NCBI GenBank assembly: GCA_003488415.1 | Contig: DNLQ01000234.1 | Coordinates: 1-22,388, forward strand | DNA length: 22,388 nucleotides | Reading direction: 5' to 3' | Source of the DNA: Ruminococcus sp. | GTDB taxonomy: Bacteria > Bacillota > Clostridia > Oscillospirales > Ruminococcaceae | In this document: positions 7,914 through 14,249 of the stretch, in pieces | Position numbering within the stretch: position 1 is the first letter of the stretch | Layout of the letters: every line of letters begins with the position of its first letter | Position numbers and translations under genes: made by a program | The notes under the pieces: generated by a model | The model's database searches: none | What the model was told of the DNA's origin: nothing | What the model saw: only the letters and a program-made list of their open reading frames with translations

Positions 7914-8043
7914 ATGGATCAGGTCAGAGATGAAGCTCACACAGAAGCAGCTTGCAGAGCGGATCAGTGTAAGTGACAGGGCTGTATCAAAATGGGAGTG
8001 CGGAAAGGGATGTCCGGATGGCATAAAGAAAAAAATTCCGTAA
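7914..8043 (+). pseudogene. Remnant of an XRE-family helix-turn-helix regulator gene
   Basis: The ATG at 7914 opens MDQV, the usual start of small XRE regulators, but that frame stops after 20 codons. One frame over, codons from 7930 read MKLTQKQLAERISVSDRAVS and then KWECGKGCPD, a textbook HTH_3 helix-turn-helix core. It then runs into GIKKKIP and a stop at 8041-8043. About ten residues between MDQV and the LTQKQLAE helix, and everything after the recognition helix, are missing. This suggests at least two deletions, one of them frameshifting. A working peptide is unlikely. The T-box promoter starts 25 bp further on. Confidence 0.75.
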
Positions 8044-8068
8044 TAATGAAAAAATTTCGGAAAAGGTA

Positions 8069-8097
8069 TTGACAAATGATTTTTTGTGTGATATAAT
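8069..8097 (+). promoter_or_regulatory. Promoter of the T-box / acyl-CoA synthetase transcript
   Basis: Perfect consensus TTGACA (8069-8074), 17-bp spacer, TATAAT (8092-8097). Transcription is expected to start near 8104, just upstream of T-box stem I. The ideal promoter fits control exerted afterwards at the RNA level. Confidence 0.9.
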
Positions 8098-8103
8098 CCA
8101 AAC

Positions 8104-8377
8104 ATAAGCTGTGAGGAAGACAAGCAGAGGATTGCCAATGTCTGCAGAGAGCCGACGGTGGGTGTGAGTCGGTGATAAGCAATGCTATGTATCCCTTCTG
8201 AGCCGGAGTGCTGAAAGTAAGAGTAAGCGTTCCCGTGATTCTGCGTTAATGAAAAGGACTTGCTGGAGTCTGAAGTGGTGTTACGCAATAGCGGCACAAT
8301 TTGAGTGGTACCGCGGGTAATCAGTTTATGATGCTCGTCTCAAAGAAATGTTTCTTTGAGGCGGGCTTTTTGTTTTT
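8104..8377 (+). promoter_or_regulatory. T-box riboswitch (tRNA-sensing leader)
   Basis: Complete T-box leader that binds a specific tRNA and lets transcription continue when that tRNA is uncharged. Stem I: base pairing GGAAG (8115-8119) / CTTCT (8195-8199), left specifier-loop strand ACAAGCAG (8120-8127), ATTGC (8131-8135) / GCAAT (8179-8183), AGAGAG bulge (8146-8151), CCGAC / GTCGG distal helix closing the loop GGTGGGTGTGA. The T-box core GAGTGGTACCGCGG is at 8303-8316. Its TGGT pairs with a tRNA 3' end ACCA, so discriminator base A. The right strand of the specifier loop is TATGTATCC; by spacing to the basal helix ATC (8191-8193, Ile) is the best specifier, with GTA (Val) possible and TTC (8197-8199, Phe) or TGC (8183-8185, Cys) less so. 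The T-box identity is firm; the amino acid is not. Confidence 0.93.
8333..8377 (+). terminator. Regulated terminator of the T-box leader
   Basis: Fully paired 16-bp stem (8333-8348 with 8351-8366, some G-U pairs), loop centred on TG, then TTTTTGTTTTT. The 5' arm CTCGTCTC corresponds to the conserved T-box terminator arm that competes with the antiterminator formed around the TGGTACCGCGG core. Confidence 0.92.
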
Positions 8378-8436
8378 ATAAATCGTCCGCGTCCGAGTCA
8401 ATTTCCAGTATAAATTATTTTTAAGGAGAGATCATC

Positions 8437-10788
8437 GTGAACGAATTGTCAAATTTACAGAATGCTGAAGTCAGGATAAGGGAGGTCGCTGAACGAATCA
8501 CACGTCTGCGTGAAGATCTCGGTATCTCAGTGGAAGAAATGGCAGCAAATACCGGATGCTCCGTTGAGGAGTACAGGAAATTTGAGACGGGCGAACAGGA
8601 TTTCAGCTTCACATTCATCTACAAATGTGCCGCTAAATTCAATGTTGAGATCACTGAGCTTATGGAGGGAAGCAGTCCCGAACTCAGCGGATATACTGTA
8701 ACACGTAAGGGTGAGGGAGTACCTATAGTCCGCAGGAAGGGCTTTGCTTACAACCGCCTTGCGTCGAAATTCAAGAACAAGATCATAGAGCCGTTCCATG
8801 TGGTGATACCGTATTCTGAGTCCGCTCTTTCCGAGCCCCGGCATATGGCAAGTCACGAGGGACAGGAAATGGATATCGTTATCAAAGGTACTCTGCGTAT
8901 GACAGTTGGTTCACATACTGAGATCCTCAATGAGGGAGACAGTATCTACTATGACAGCTCAATGCCCCATGATGAAGTCGCACTGGGCGGCGAGGACTGT
9001 GAGATCTACGCCTTCGTCATGGCACCTCACGGCAAGTCAGGTATGGCGGAATACCGTGAGCATATTGCAGAGCATCATCTGACAAATGTGGATAAGGCTG
9101 GTCTTATGCACCCCGTTGCTGCTGACTTCGTAAATTGTGAGACCAACGAGGAGGGCGTTCTCAGCGCAGTTCACTTCGTGAATCAGGATAAGTTCAACTT
9201 TGCATATGACATCGTTGATGCAATGGCAGAAAAAAGTCCGGATAAGACAGCTATGATCTATGTGGATGCGGAGCATAATGAGCGCCGCTTCTCCTTCAAG
9301 GACATAAAGCGCTATTCATGTCAGACTGCCAATTACTTCAGGTCACTGGGTATCAGGAAGGGCGATCGTGTTATGCTTATCCTGAAGCGCCACTATCAAT
9401 TCTGGTTCTCGATAATCGCCCTTCACCGCATCGGCGCTCTTGTTATCCCGGCATCCAATATGCTGAGGGAACATGACCTTGTTTATCGCTTCAATTCCGC
9501 AGAGGTCTCCGCTGTCGTATGTACTGCTGACGGCGAAGTGGCAGATGAAGTAGAAAAGGCTTGCGCTTCCTCTCCTACACTCAGAACAAAGATACTGGTG
9601 AACGGTCAGCGTGAAGGCTGGCACGATTTCAACAGCGAGCTTCCGGCTTACAGCACTCACTTCGGACGTACTGCCGATACTCCGTGCGGAACAGATCCCA
9701 TGCTGATCTTCTTCAGCTCAGGTACATCAGGCAATCCCAAGCTGGTACTGCACAGCTATCAGTATCCGCTCGGTCACTACGTTACCGCCCGTTACTGGCA
9801 GAATGCCGATCCCAACGGACTGCACTTCACGATCTCCGATACCGGCTGGGGAAAAGCTCTCTGGGGAAAGCTGTACGGTCAGTGGATGTGTGAAGCGGGA
9901 GTATTCGTATACGACTTTGACCGTTTCCATGCAGATGATATACTCCCCATGTTCAGTAAGTATAATGTCACATCCTTCTGTGCGCCTCCGACTATGTACC
10001 GTTTCTTTATAAAGGAGGATCTCTCAAAGTACGATCTTTCATCTCTGAAATATGCCTGCATAGCCGGTGAAGCTCTGAACCCGGAGGTGTTCCACCAGTT
10101 CTTCCGGGCAACTGGCATCAAGCTCATGGAGGGCTTCGGTCAGACTGAAACTACACTTTCTATCGCAAATGTTGTAGGTATGGAGCCTAAGCCCGGCAGT
10201 ATGGGCAAGCCAAATCCGCAGTACGACGTACAGGTGCTCCTACCTGACGGTTCTCCTGCCGGAGTCGGTGAGACAGGTGAGATCTGCATAAAGCTCAAGG
10301 AAGAGGGAGTTCCCGGATACGGTGTTACCGGACTTGCGCTCTGCTACTTCGGTGATGAGGAGAATACCGCCGAGACCTGGCGTGACGGCTACTATCATAC
10401 AGGCGATACTGCATGGGTAGACGAGGACGGTTATTTCTGGTACGTGGGCAGAGTTGATGATGTTATCAAGTCCTCCGGCTACCGTATCGGACCGTTTGAG
10501 ATCGAGAGCGTTCTTATGGAACTGCCCTATGTTCTTGAATGTGCTGTTACCGGAGTTCCGGACGAGATCAGGGGACAGGTCGTAAAGGCTACTATCGTAC
10601 TCACGAAGGATAAGTCTCCTTCAGAGGAGCTTGTATCTGAGATCAAGGAGTACGTCAAGGAGCATACTGCACCCTACAAGTACCCCAGAGTCATTGAGTT
10701 CGTTGATGAACTGCCCAAGACTGTCGGAAGCGGAAAGATCCGCCGTGCTGCGATCCGTGAGATGGATAAAGCGAAATATCAGAAGTAA
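8437..10788 (+). CDS. XRE HTH - cupin - acyl-CoA synthetase (AMP-forming) fusion protein
   Basis: A 783-residue protein starting at GTG 8437 (AAGGAGAG at 8423-8430). An XRE-type helix-turn-helix (about 9-68; LGISVEEMAANTGCSVEEYR) is followed by a cupin_2 barrel (about 112-195; SHEGQEMDIVIKG, MPHDEV) and a full ANL-superfamily adenylating enzyme (about 240-780). The last has P-loop SSGTSGNPK (427-435), GFGQTETT (566-573), the hinge region YHTGDTAWVDEDGYFWYVGR, and catalytic Lys767 in GSGKIRR. The enzyme part resembles acetyl- and medium-chain acyl-CoA synthetases, making acyl-CoA from a carboxylic acid, ATP and CoA. HTH-cupin pairs are usually free-standing regulators, so this may be an enzyme that also binds DNA, with the cupin sensing a ligand. 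It is the only gene behind the T-box and ends at its own terminator. The acid used is not evident; a branched-chain volatile fatty acid is my inference from the T-box. Confidence 0.92.
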   Translation: MNELSNLQNAEVRIREVAERITRLREDLGISVEEMAANTGCSVEEYRKFETGEQDFSFTFIYKCAAKFNVEITELMEGSSPELSGYTVTRKGEGVPIVRRKGFAYNRLASKFKNKIIEPFHVVIPYSESALSEPRHMASHEGQEMDIVIKGTLRMTVGSHTEILNEGDSIYYDSSMPHDEVALGGEDCEIYAFVMAPHGKSGMAEYREHIAEHHLTNVDKAGLMHPVAADFVNCETNEEGVLSAVHFVNQDKFNFAYDIVDAMAEKSPDKTAMIYVDAEHNERRFSFKDIKRYSCQTANYFRSLGIRKGDRVMLILKRHYQFWFSIIALHRIGALVIPASNMLREHDLVYRFNSAEVSAVVCTADGEVADEVEKACASSPTLRTKILVNGQREGWHDFNSELPAYSTHFGRTADTPCGTDPMLIFFSSGTSGNPKLVLHSYQYPLGHYVTARYWQNADPNGLHFTISDTGWGKALWGKLYGQWMCEAGVFVYDFDRFHADDILPMFSKYNVTSFCAPPTMYRFFIKEDLSKYDLSSLKYACIAGEALNPEVFHQFFRATGIKLMEGFGQTETTLSIANVVGMEPKPGSMGKPNPQYDVQVLLPDGSPAGVGETGEICIKLKEEGVPGYGVTGLALCYFGDEENTAETWRDGYYHTGDTAWVDEDGYFWYVGRVDDVIKSSGYRIGPFEIESVLMELPYVLECAVTGVPDEIRGQVVKATIVLTKDKSPSEELVSEIKEYVKEHTAPYKYPRVIEFVDELPKTVGSGKIRRAAIREMDKAKYQK

Positions 10789-10841
10789 TATAGTGAACGT
10801 CAAAAGATCTTGTCGTTTGCTATAGGTCATAATAAGCTGTA

Positions 10842-10888
10842 ACGAGCAGCAATACCTGTACAGATCAGGTGATCGCTGCTCGTTTTTT
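10842..10888 (+). terminator. Intrinsic terminator after the acyl-CoA synthetase gene
   Basis: Stem ACGAGCAGC (10842-10850) / GCTGCTCGT (10875-10883), with an inner ACCTG / CAGGT pairing, followed by TTTTTT. Confidence 0.9.
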
Positions 10889-10940
10889 ATCATAAGGTCG
10901 TCAGGCTGCGGCGGATAAGCTGTCCGCATCGCAGACTGCA

Positions 10941-10973
10941 AAAAAGTCCGGTGAGTGATACCGGACTTCTTTT
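10941..10973. terminator. Bidirectional terminator between convergent genes
   Basis: Stem AAGTCCGGT / ACCGGACTT with loop GAGTGAT. It has a T-rich tail on the plus strand (CTTTT) and an uninterrupted T run on the minus strand. It most directly serves the minus-strand gene that ends at 10980. Confidence 0.85.
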
Positions 10974-10979
10974 ATACGT

Positions 10980-12482
10980 TTATTCCCAGTTCCTTACTGC
11001 GTCATTGTAATACTGTATAAGGACCGGTTTTGTGAGCTGATTTATGTCAGTGCCGTCATCTGTCTCATCCTTGCCGAAGCAGAATAATGAATCAATATTA
11101 TCGCTTCTCAGGAATCGGGTATCCGGGAGAAGTTCATGCTTCGCACCAAGCTCTGAACGGCTTGCCATATTGAAGCCCCAGTCGCCGAATGCCGGTACCT
11201 GAAGATGATACGGCTTTACCTCCATACCCTCGCTTCCGATCGTCCTGCTGATGCACCAGAAGGCTCTGGGAGCGTAGTAGGGACTTGTTGACTGAACATT
11301 CATTACACCCGTATCAGTCAGATGCTGACTGCACAGGCGGTAGAAGATGTTGCTGTAGAGTTTGTTCAGAGCCTCGTTGTTGGGATCCGGAAGATCAACG
11401 ATGATAACGTCGTAGATCTCGTCTGTCTCCTTGAGGTATTGGTAGGCATCCATATTGATTATTGTGAGCTTTTCGCTGCTGAGTGAGCCTCCGTTTATTT
11501 CTGAGATCTGTTTGTCAGTGCTGCACAGATCGGTCATTCCCTTGTCAAGGTCTATCATCGTTATCTCACGCACATCCTGATATTTCAGCAGCTCACGGAC
11601 TGCGAGCCCGTCACCTCCGCCCAGTATCAGCACCTTGTCATGCTTGTCCGCATACATCATCGGTATGTGAACGAGTCCCTCGTGATAGCGGTATTCATCC
11701 GCAGAGGAGAACTGGCAGTTGCCGTCGATATAAAGGCGGATATCGTCCTTATGCCTTGTAACGACTATTTTCTGGTATGACGTCTGCTCGATATGGATAA
11801 TATCGTCACGGTAAAGTCCGCCTTCTATCACCCGGCTGATGTTTTCCGAGAACACTATCCCGGCGGTCATCACAACAAGGAACACGACAGATACTGTACG
11901 GAAGACCAGGCTTTTTCTGAGTCTGTTCCTGAATCTGAAAATGATGACTACGGCACAGATAAGATTGAACGAACCTGCAAGAAAGGCAGTTGCAAAGTAT
12001 CCCAGATGCGGCAGCAGAAGCATTGGAAATGCGATAGCTCCTATCAGTCCGCCTATGTAATCAAAGGAGAAAATGGAGGATAGAGTAAGGCGCAGTTCTT
12101 TTCTGTCCTCCTCGATAATACGTGTCAGAAGTGGTATCTCAAGTCCTGCAAGCGTACCTATGAGGATTATCTCAATGTACATTACAGCGTCATAGGATTC
12201 GATATACAGATTTGCAAGAAACAATACCAGCGAGCTTGTTCCGCCTATAACTCCTATACATATCTCCACCGCAGCGAAACTGCTGAAAAGCTCTTTCTTT
12301 ACGAATTTGGAAAGGAAGGAGCCGATTCCGAGGGCGAACATATACAGTCCGATAGTGACCGAATACTGTAATGTGGAATCGCCCACAAGATAAGAACTGA
12401 CAGCACTTATTATCAGCTCATAGACCATTGAACAGCCTGAGATAATAAGTGTTGTCAGCATAAGGATACGATAATTCTTCAT
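10980..12482 (-). CDS. Membrane-anchored spermidine synthase-like protein (SpeE family)
   Basis: A 500-residue protein. The N-terminal half (about 6-212) has roughly seven hydrophobic segments; the C-terminal half (about 222-490) is a polyamine aminopropyltransferase fold. Visible motifs: Tyr/His site DEYRYHEGL (262-270), nucleotide-binding GGGDG (288-292), the acidic ribose ligand in IDLD (310-313), and the catalytic-loop region VDLPDPN with Asp363 and Asp366. In characterised SpeE enzymes this fold moves an aminopropyl group from decarboxylated AdoMet to putrescine. Whether this membrane form makes spermidine or modifies another amine is unknown, and no speD is visible here. ATG 12482 is preceded by AAGGTGAT and lies 9 bp after the DUF350 gene, as the last gene of a three-gene operon ending at the terminator near 10960. 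Confidence 0.9.
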   Translation of the reverse strand: MKNYRILMLTTLIISGCSMVYELIISAVSSYLVGDSTLQYSVTIGLYMFALGIGSFLSKFVKKELFSSFAAVEICIGVIGGTSSLVLFLANLYIESYDAVMYIEIILIGTLAGLEIPLLTRIIEEDRKELRLTLSSIFSFDYIGGLIGAIAFPMLLLPHLGYFATAFLAGSFNLICAVVIIFRFRNRLRKSLVFRTVSVVFLVVMTAGIVFSENISRVIEGGLYRDDIIHIEQTSYQKIVVTRHKDDIRLYIDGNCQFSSADEYRYHEGLVHIPMMYADKHDKVLILGGGDGLAVRELLKYQDVREITMIDLDKGMTDLCSTDKQISEINGGSLSSEKLTIINMDAYQYLKETDEIYDVIIVDLPDPNNEALNKLYSNIFYRLCSQHLTDTGVMNVQSTSPYYAPRAFWCISRTIGSEGMEVKPYHLQVPAFGDWGFNMASRSELGAKHELLPDTRFLRSDNIDSLFCFGKDETDDGTDINQLTKPVLIQYYNDAVRNWE

Positions 12483-12491
12483 TGTATCACC

Positions 12492-12923
12492 TTACATTAT
12501 CACACCACTGATAAGGATAGCGATACCGATGAAAATGCCTGCGACCATGATACCTGCTGAAGTATTGCCCCTGCCGATCTCACTGTTCAGCTCATACTTG
12601 CGGTTTATCAGTCTGATCGCAAGATAACCGAGTACAAAGAATATGATACCGGCAGAAAAATACAGGATGCTGCTGATGATACCGGTCAGCAGAGTCTCCT
12701 CACGGATGATCTGTGACGGAGAGTATATGGCGGCTCTGAGGAGTATCCCCACACCTACATTGATGCCGGCTGAAACAAAGCCTACCGCATTATTTCCCTT
12801 TTTTATCTCCTCCGGGAAAGAGCAGGGAATGATAAGGTCAACAAAGAAATTAGCTGCGACCATGAGTATTACTCCGAGACATGAATAAATTGCTATCTCG
12901 ATCAAGTCAGTATAGAAATCCAT
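12492..12923 (-). CDS. DUF350 (YjfL-like) membrane protein
   Basis: Small integral membrane protein of 143 residues with four predicted transmembrane helices. It shows the DUF350 internal duplication: EIKKGNNAVGFVSAG in the first half and EIGRGNTSAGIMVAG in the second. The family's molecular function is not established. It often travels with DUF4178 proteins and spermidine or glutathionylspermidine synthase-like genes, as here. ATG 12923 has an AGGAGG site 5 nt upstream. It lies 12 bp after the DUF4178 gene and 9 bp before the SpeE-like gene, so the three are almost surely cotranscribed. Confidence 0.88.
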   Translation of the reverse strand: MDFYTDLIEIAIYSCLGVILMVAANFFVDLIIPCSFPEEIKKGNNAVGFVSAGINVGVGILLRAAIYSPSQIIREETLLTGIISSILYFSAGIIFFVLGYLAIRLINRKYELNSEIGRGNTSAGIMVAGIFIGIAILISGVIM

Positions 12924-12935
12924 AAAAACCTCCTG

Positions 12936-14009
12936 TTATTTACCGCTGCTCAGACCGCCGCCGGACGAACTTCTTGAATAGATGCTGCTCTGTCTGACGC
13001 TGCTTGAATAGCTGCTGTATGTATCTGATGAAGAAAACGACATACTGTCGCCGTCGTATGAACTGTATGGTGAAGACAAGCTCTTGTACTTCGCACTGTC
13101 ACTGCTGTAGCCGCCCGAATAATAGAAGCGTCTGTAGTAATGCTGTATGTGACTGGTGCTGTGGTATGGTTGATTGTCACTTGTATAGGCATATTTCCGG
13201 TTTGAGACCTGTACAAGCACATCGCCGTCTTCCGAGTTGTAAACAAGGCAGTATTCTTTCTTTGTAAGGATGCCTATGGAGCCGTCCGCCTCCTCAGTAT
13301 CCTGCTGCACGGCTTCGGTCTCTCCGTCGATACCGCTAATTATCCATTTAGCCACATCACCGACGGTATAATACGAACCTGTACTGTAGACTCTTGCCTT
13401 CTGTTTATCCTCACCCGTTATTGAGGTGACATAGGTGAAGCTGCTGTTACCTTCAATGTACTTTCTGATTGAAGGAGTGAAATGTATCATGTTGATAAGA
13501 GTCGGTGCGATTATGTAAAGACAGATGATAGCACAGAAAATATAACAGAACCTTGATAATGACTTATTGCTCTTGATCTTGTAATCCGAATCGTGACGGA
13601 CAAAAAAGAACTCGTCCTTATCCAGGTAGTATCCTGTGGATAACTCAGTTTCATCATCCCACACTTCACGGGAGATGATCTTCTCCTCCGTTTCGTCCTC
13701 GTACTCAAAGAACAAAGCGCTGTCGCCCCGCACGACATCTACATACCCATCCGTTGAGACGACTATCTCAGTTCCCTGGTCTACCAGGTGGTAACCACGG
13801 GTGTCTGTGTATGCCGGAGCCTTCCTGCTTATAGAGTATTCATCGTATACTTCATCGACACTCAGCCAGGCTTCGCCGCCTCCGGCTAAAGCACTCATGC
13901 AGTACTCATCCCAGCACTTGCCGTCCTCAGTGTTTTTGTAGGTTATTCTGCCAGTGATACGGTATTCATCTCCGTCAACGTTCAGAATATCAAAGATGTT
14001 GAATTTCAA
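12936..14009 (-). CDS. DUF4178 domain protein with one membrane segment and Ser/Tyr-rich tail
   Basis: A 357-residue protein. The N-terminal part carries the DUF4178 pattern (DEYRITGRITY, then CWDEYCM, then EAWLSVDE, within residues 10-60), and a possible second copy of the fold continues to about 145. A transmembrane helix lies at about 152-173 (YIFCAIICLYIIAP), then an extracytoplasmic region, then a low-complexity tail (about 285-357) rich in Ser, Tyr and Gly ending GGGLSSGK. Translation appears to begin at TTG 14009: GGGGGAG lies 8 nt upstream and no ATG or GTG fits before the domain. It is the first gene of the DUF4178-DUF350-SpeE operon. The biochemical function is unknown. The rare start codon may keep its level low. 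Confidence 0.85.
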   Translation of the reverse strand: MKFNIFDILNVDGDEYRITGRITYKNTEDGKCWDEYCMSALAGGGEAWLSVDEVYDEYSISRKAPAYTDTRGYHLVDQGTEIVVSTDGYVDVVRGDSALFFEYEDETEEKIISREVWDDETELSTGYYLDKDEFFFVRHDSDYKIKSNKSLSRFCYIFCAIICLYIIAPTLINMIHFTPSIRKYIEGNSSFTYVTSITGEDKQKARVYSTGSYYTVGDVAKWIISGIDGETEAVQQDTEEADGSIGILTKKEYCLVYNSEDGDVLVQVSNRKYAYTSDNQPYHSTSHIQHYYRRFYYSGGYSSDSAKYKSLSSPYSSYDGDSMSFSSSDTYSSYSSSVRQSSIYSRSSSGGGLSSGK

Positions 14010-14045
14010 CGTCTTATCTCCCCCTTTTCCATATCATTAATATTG

Positions 14046-14074
14046 ATTATATAATATAAACTCTGAATTGTCAA
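14046..14074 (-). promoter_or_regulatory. Promoter of the DUF4178-DUF350-SpeE operon
   Basis: Minus-strand TTGACA (14074-14069), 17-bp spacer, TATAAT (14051-14046): a full consensus promoter with a leader of about 30 nt before the TTG start. Confidence 0.9.
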
Positions 14075-14106
14075 GAATTGAAATAATACTTTTCCGGCAG
14101 TACACC

Positions 14107-14192
14107 TTTCTTTCTCTCCGGAGCGGAAGGAAAGTCGGAACCAGTCATACATAAGGATAAGGCAGCCATTGCGGCTGCCTTTCAATTTTTTT
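14107..14192. terminator. Two hairpins between the diguanylate cyclase gene and the DUF4178 operon
   Basis: A perfect 9-bp stem, AAGGCAGCC / GGCTGCCTT (14159-14181), has loop ATTGC and is flanked by an A/T tract at 14185-14192. A second, imperfect hairpin (14107-14135, CTTTCTTTC pairing with GGAAGGAAAG around CTCCGGAG) lies nearby. They follow the minus-strand cyclase gene and probably end its transcript, although the minus-strand tail after the first stem (ATCCTTATG) is a poor T tract. Confidence 0.5.
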
Positions 14193-14249
14193 ACTCTGAA
14201 CACAGTTCCGGGAGATGATCCCGTAAGCCTGTTACTGAGGACACATTAC

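Noticed and set aside
7836..8297. Open frame of 153 codons on the minus strand
   Set aside because: It lies antisense to the XRE remnant, the T-box promoter and stem I, and its product has no recognisable domain.
14006..14203. 65-codon minus-strand frame before the DUF4178 gene
   Set aside because: It runs across the consensus promoter and both hairpins, so it is very unlikely to be translated.
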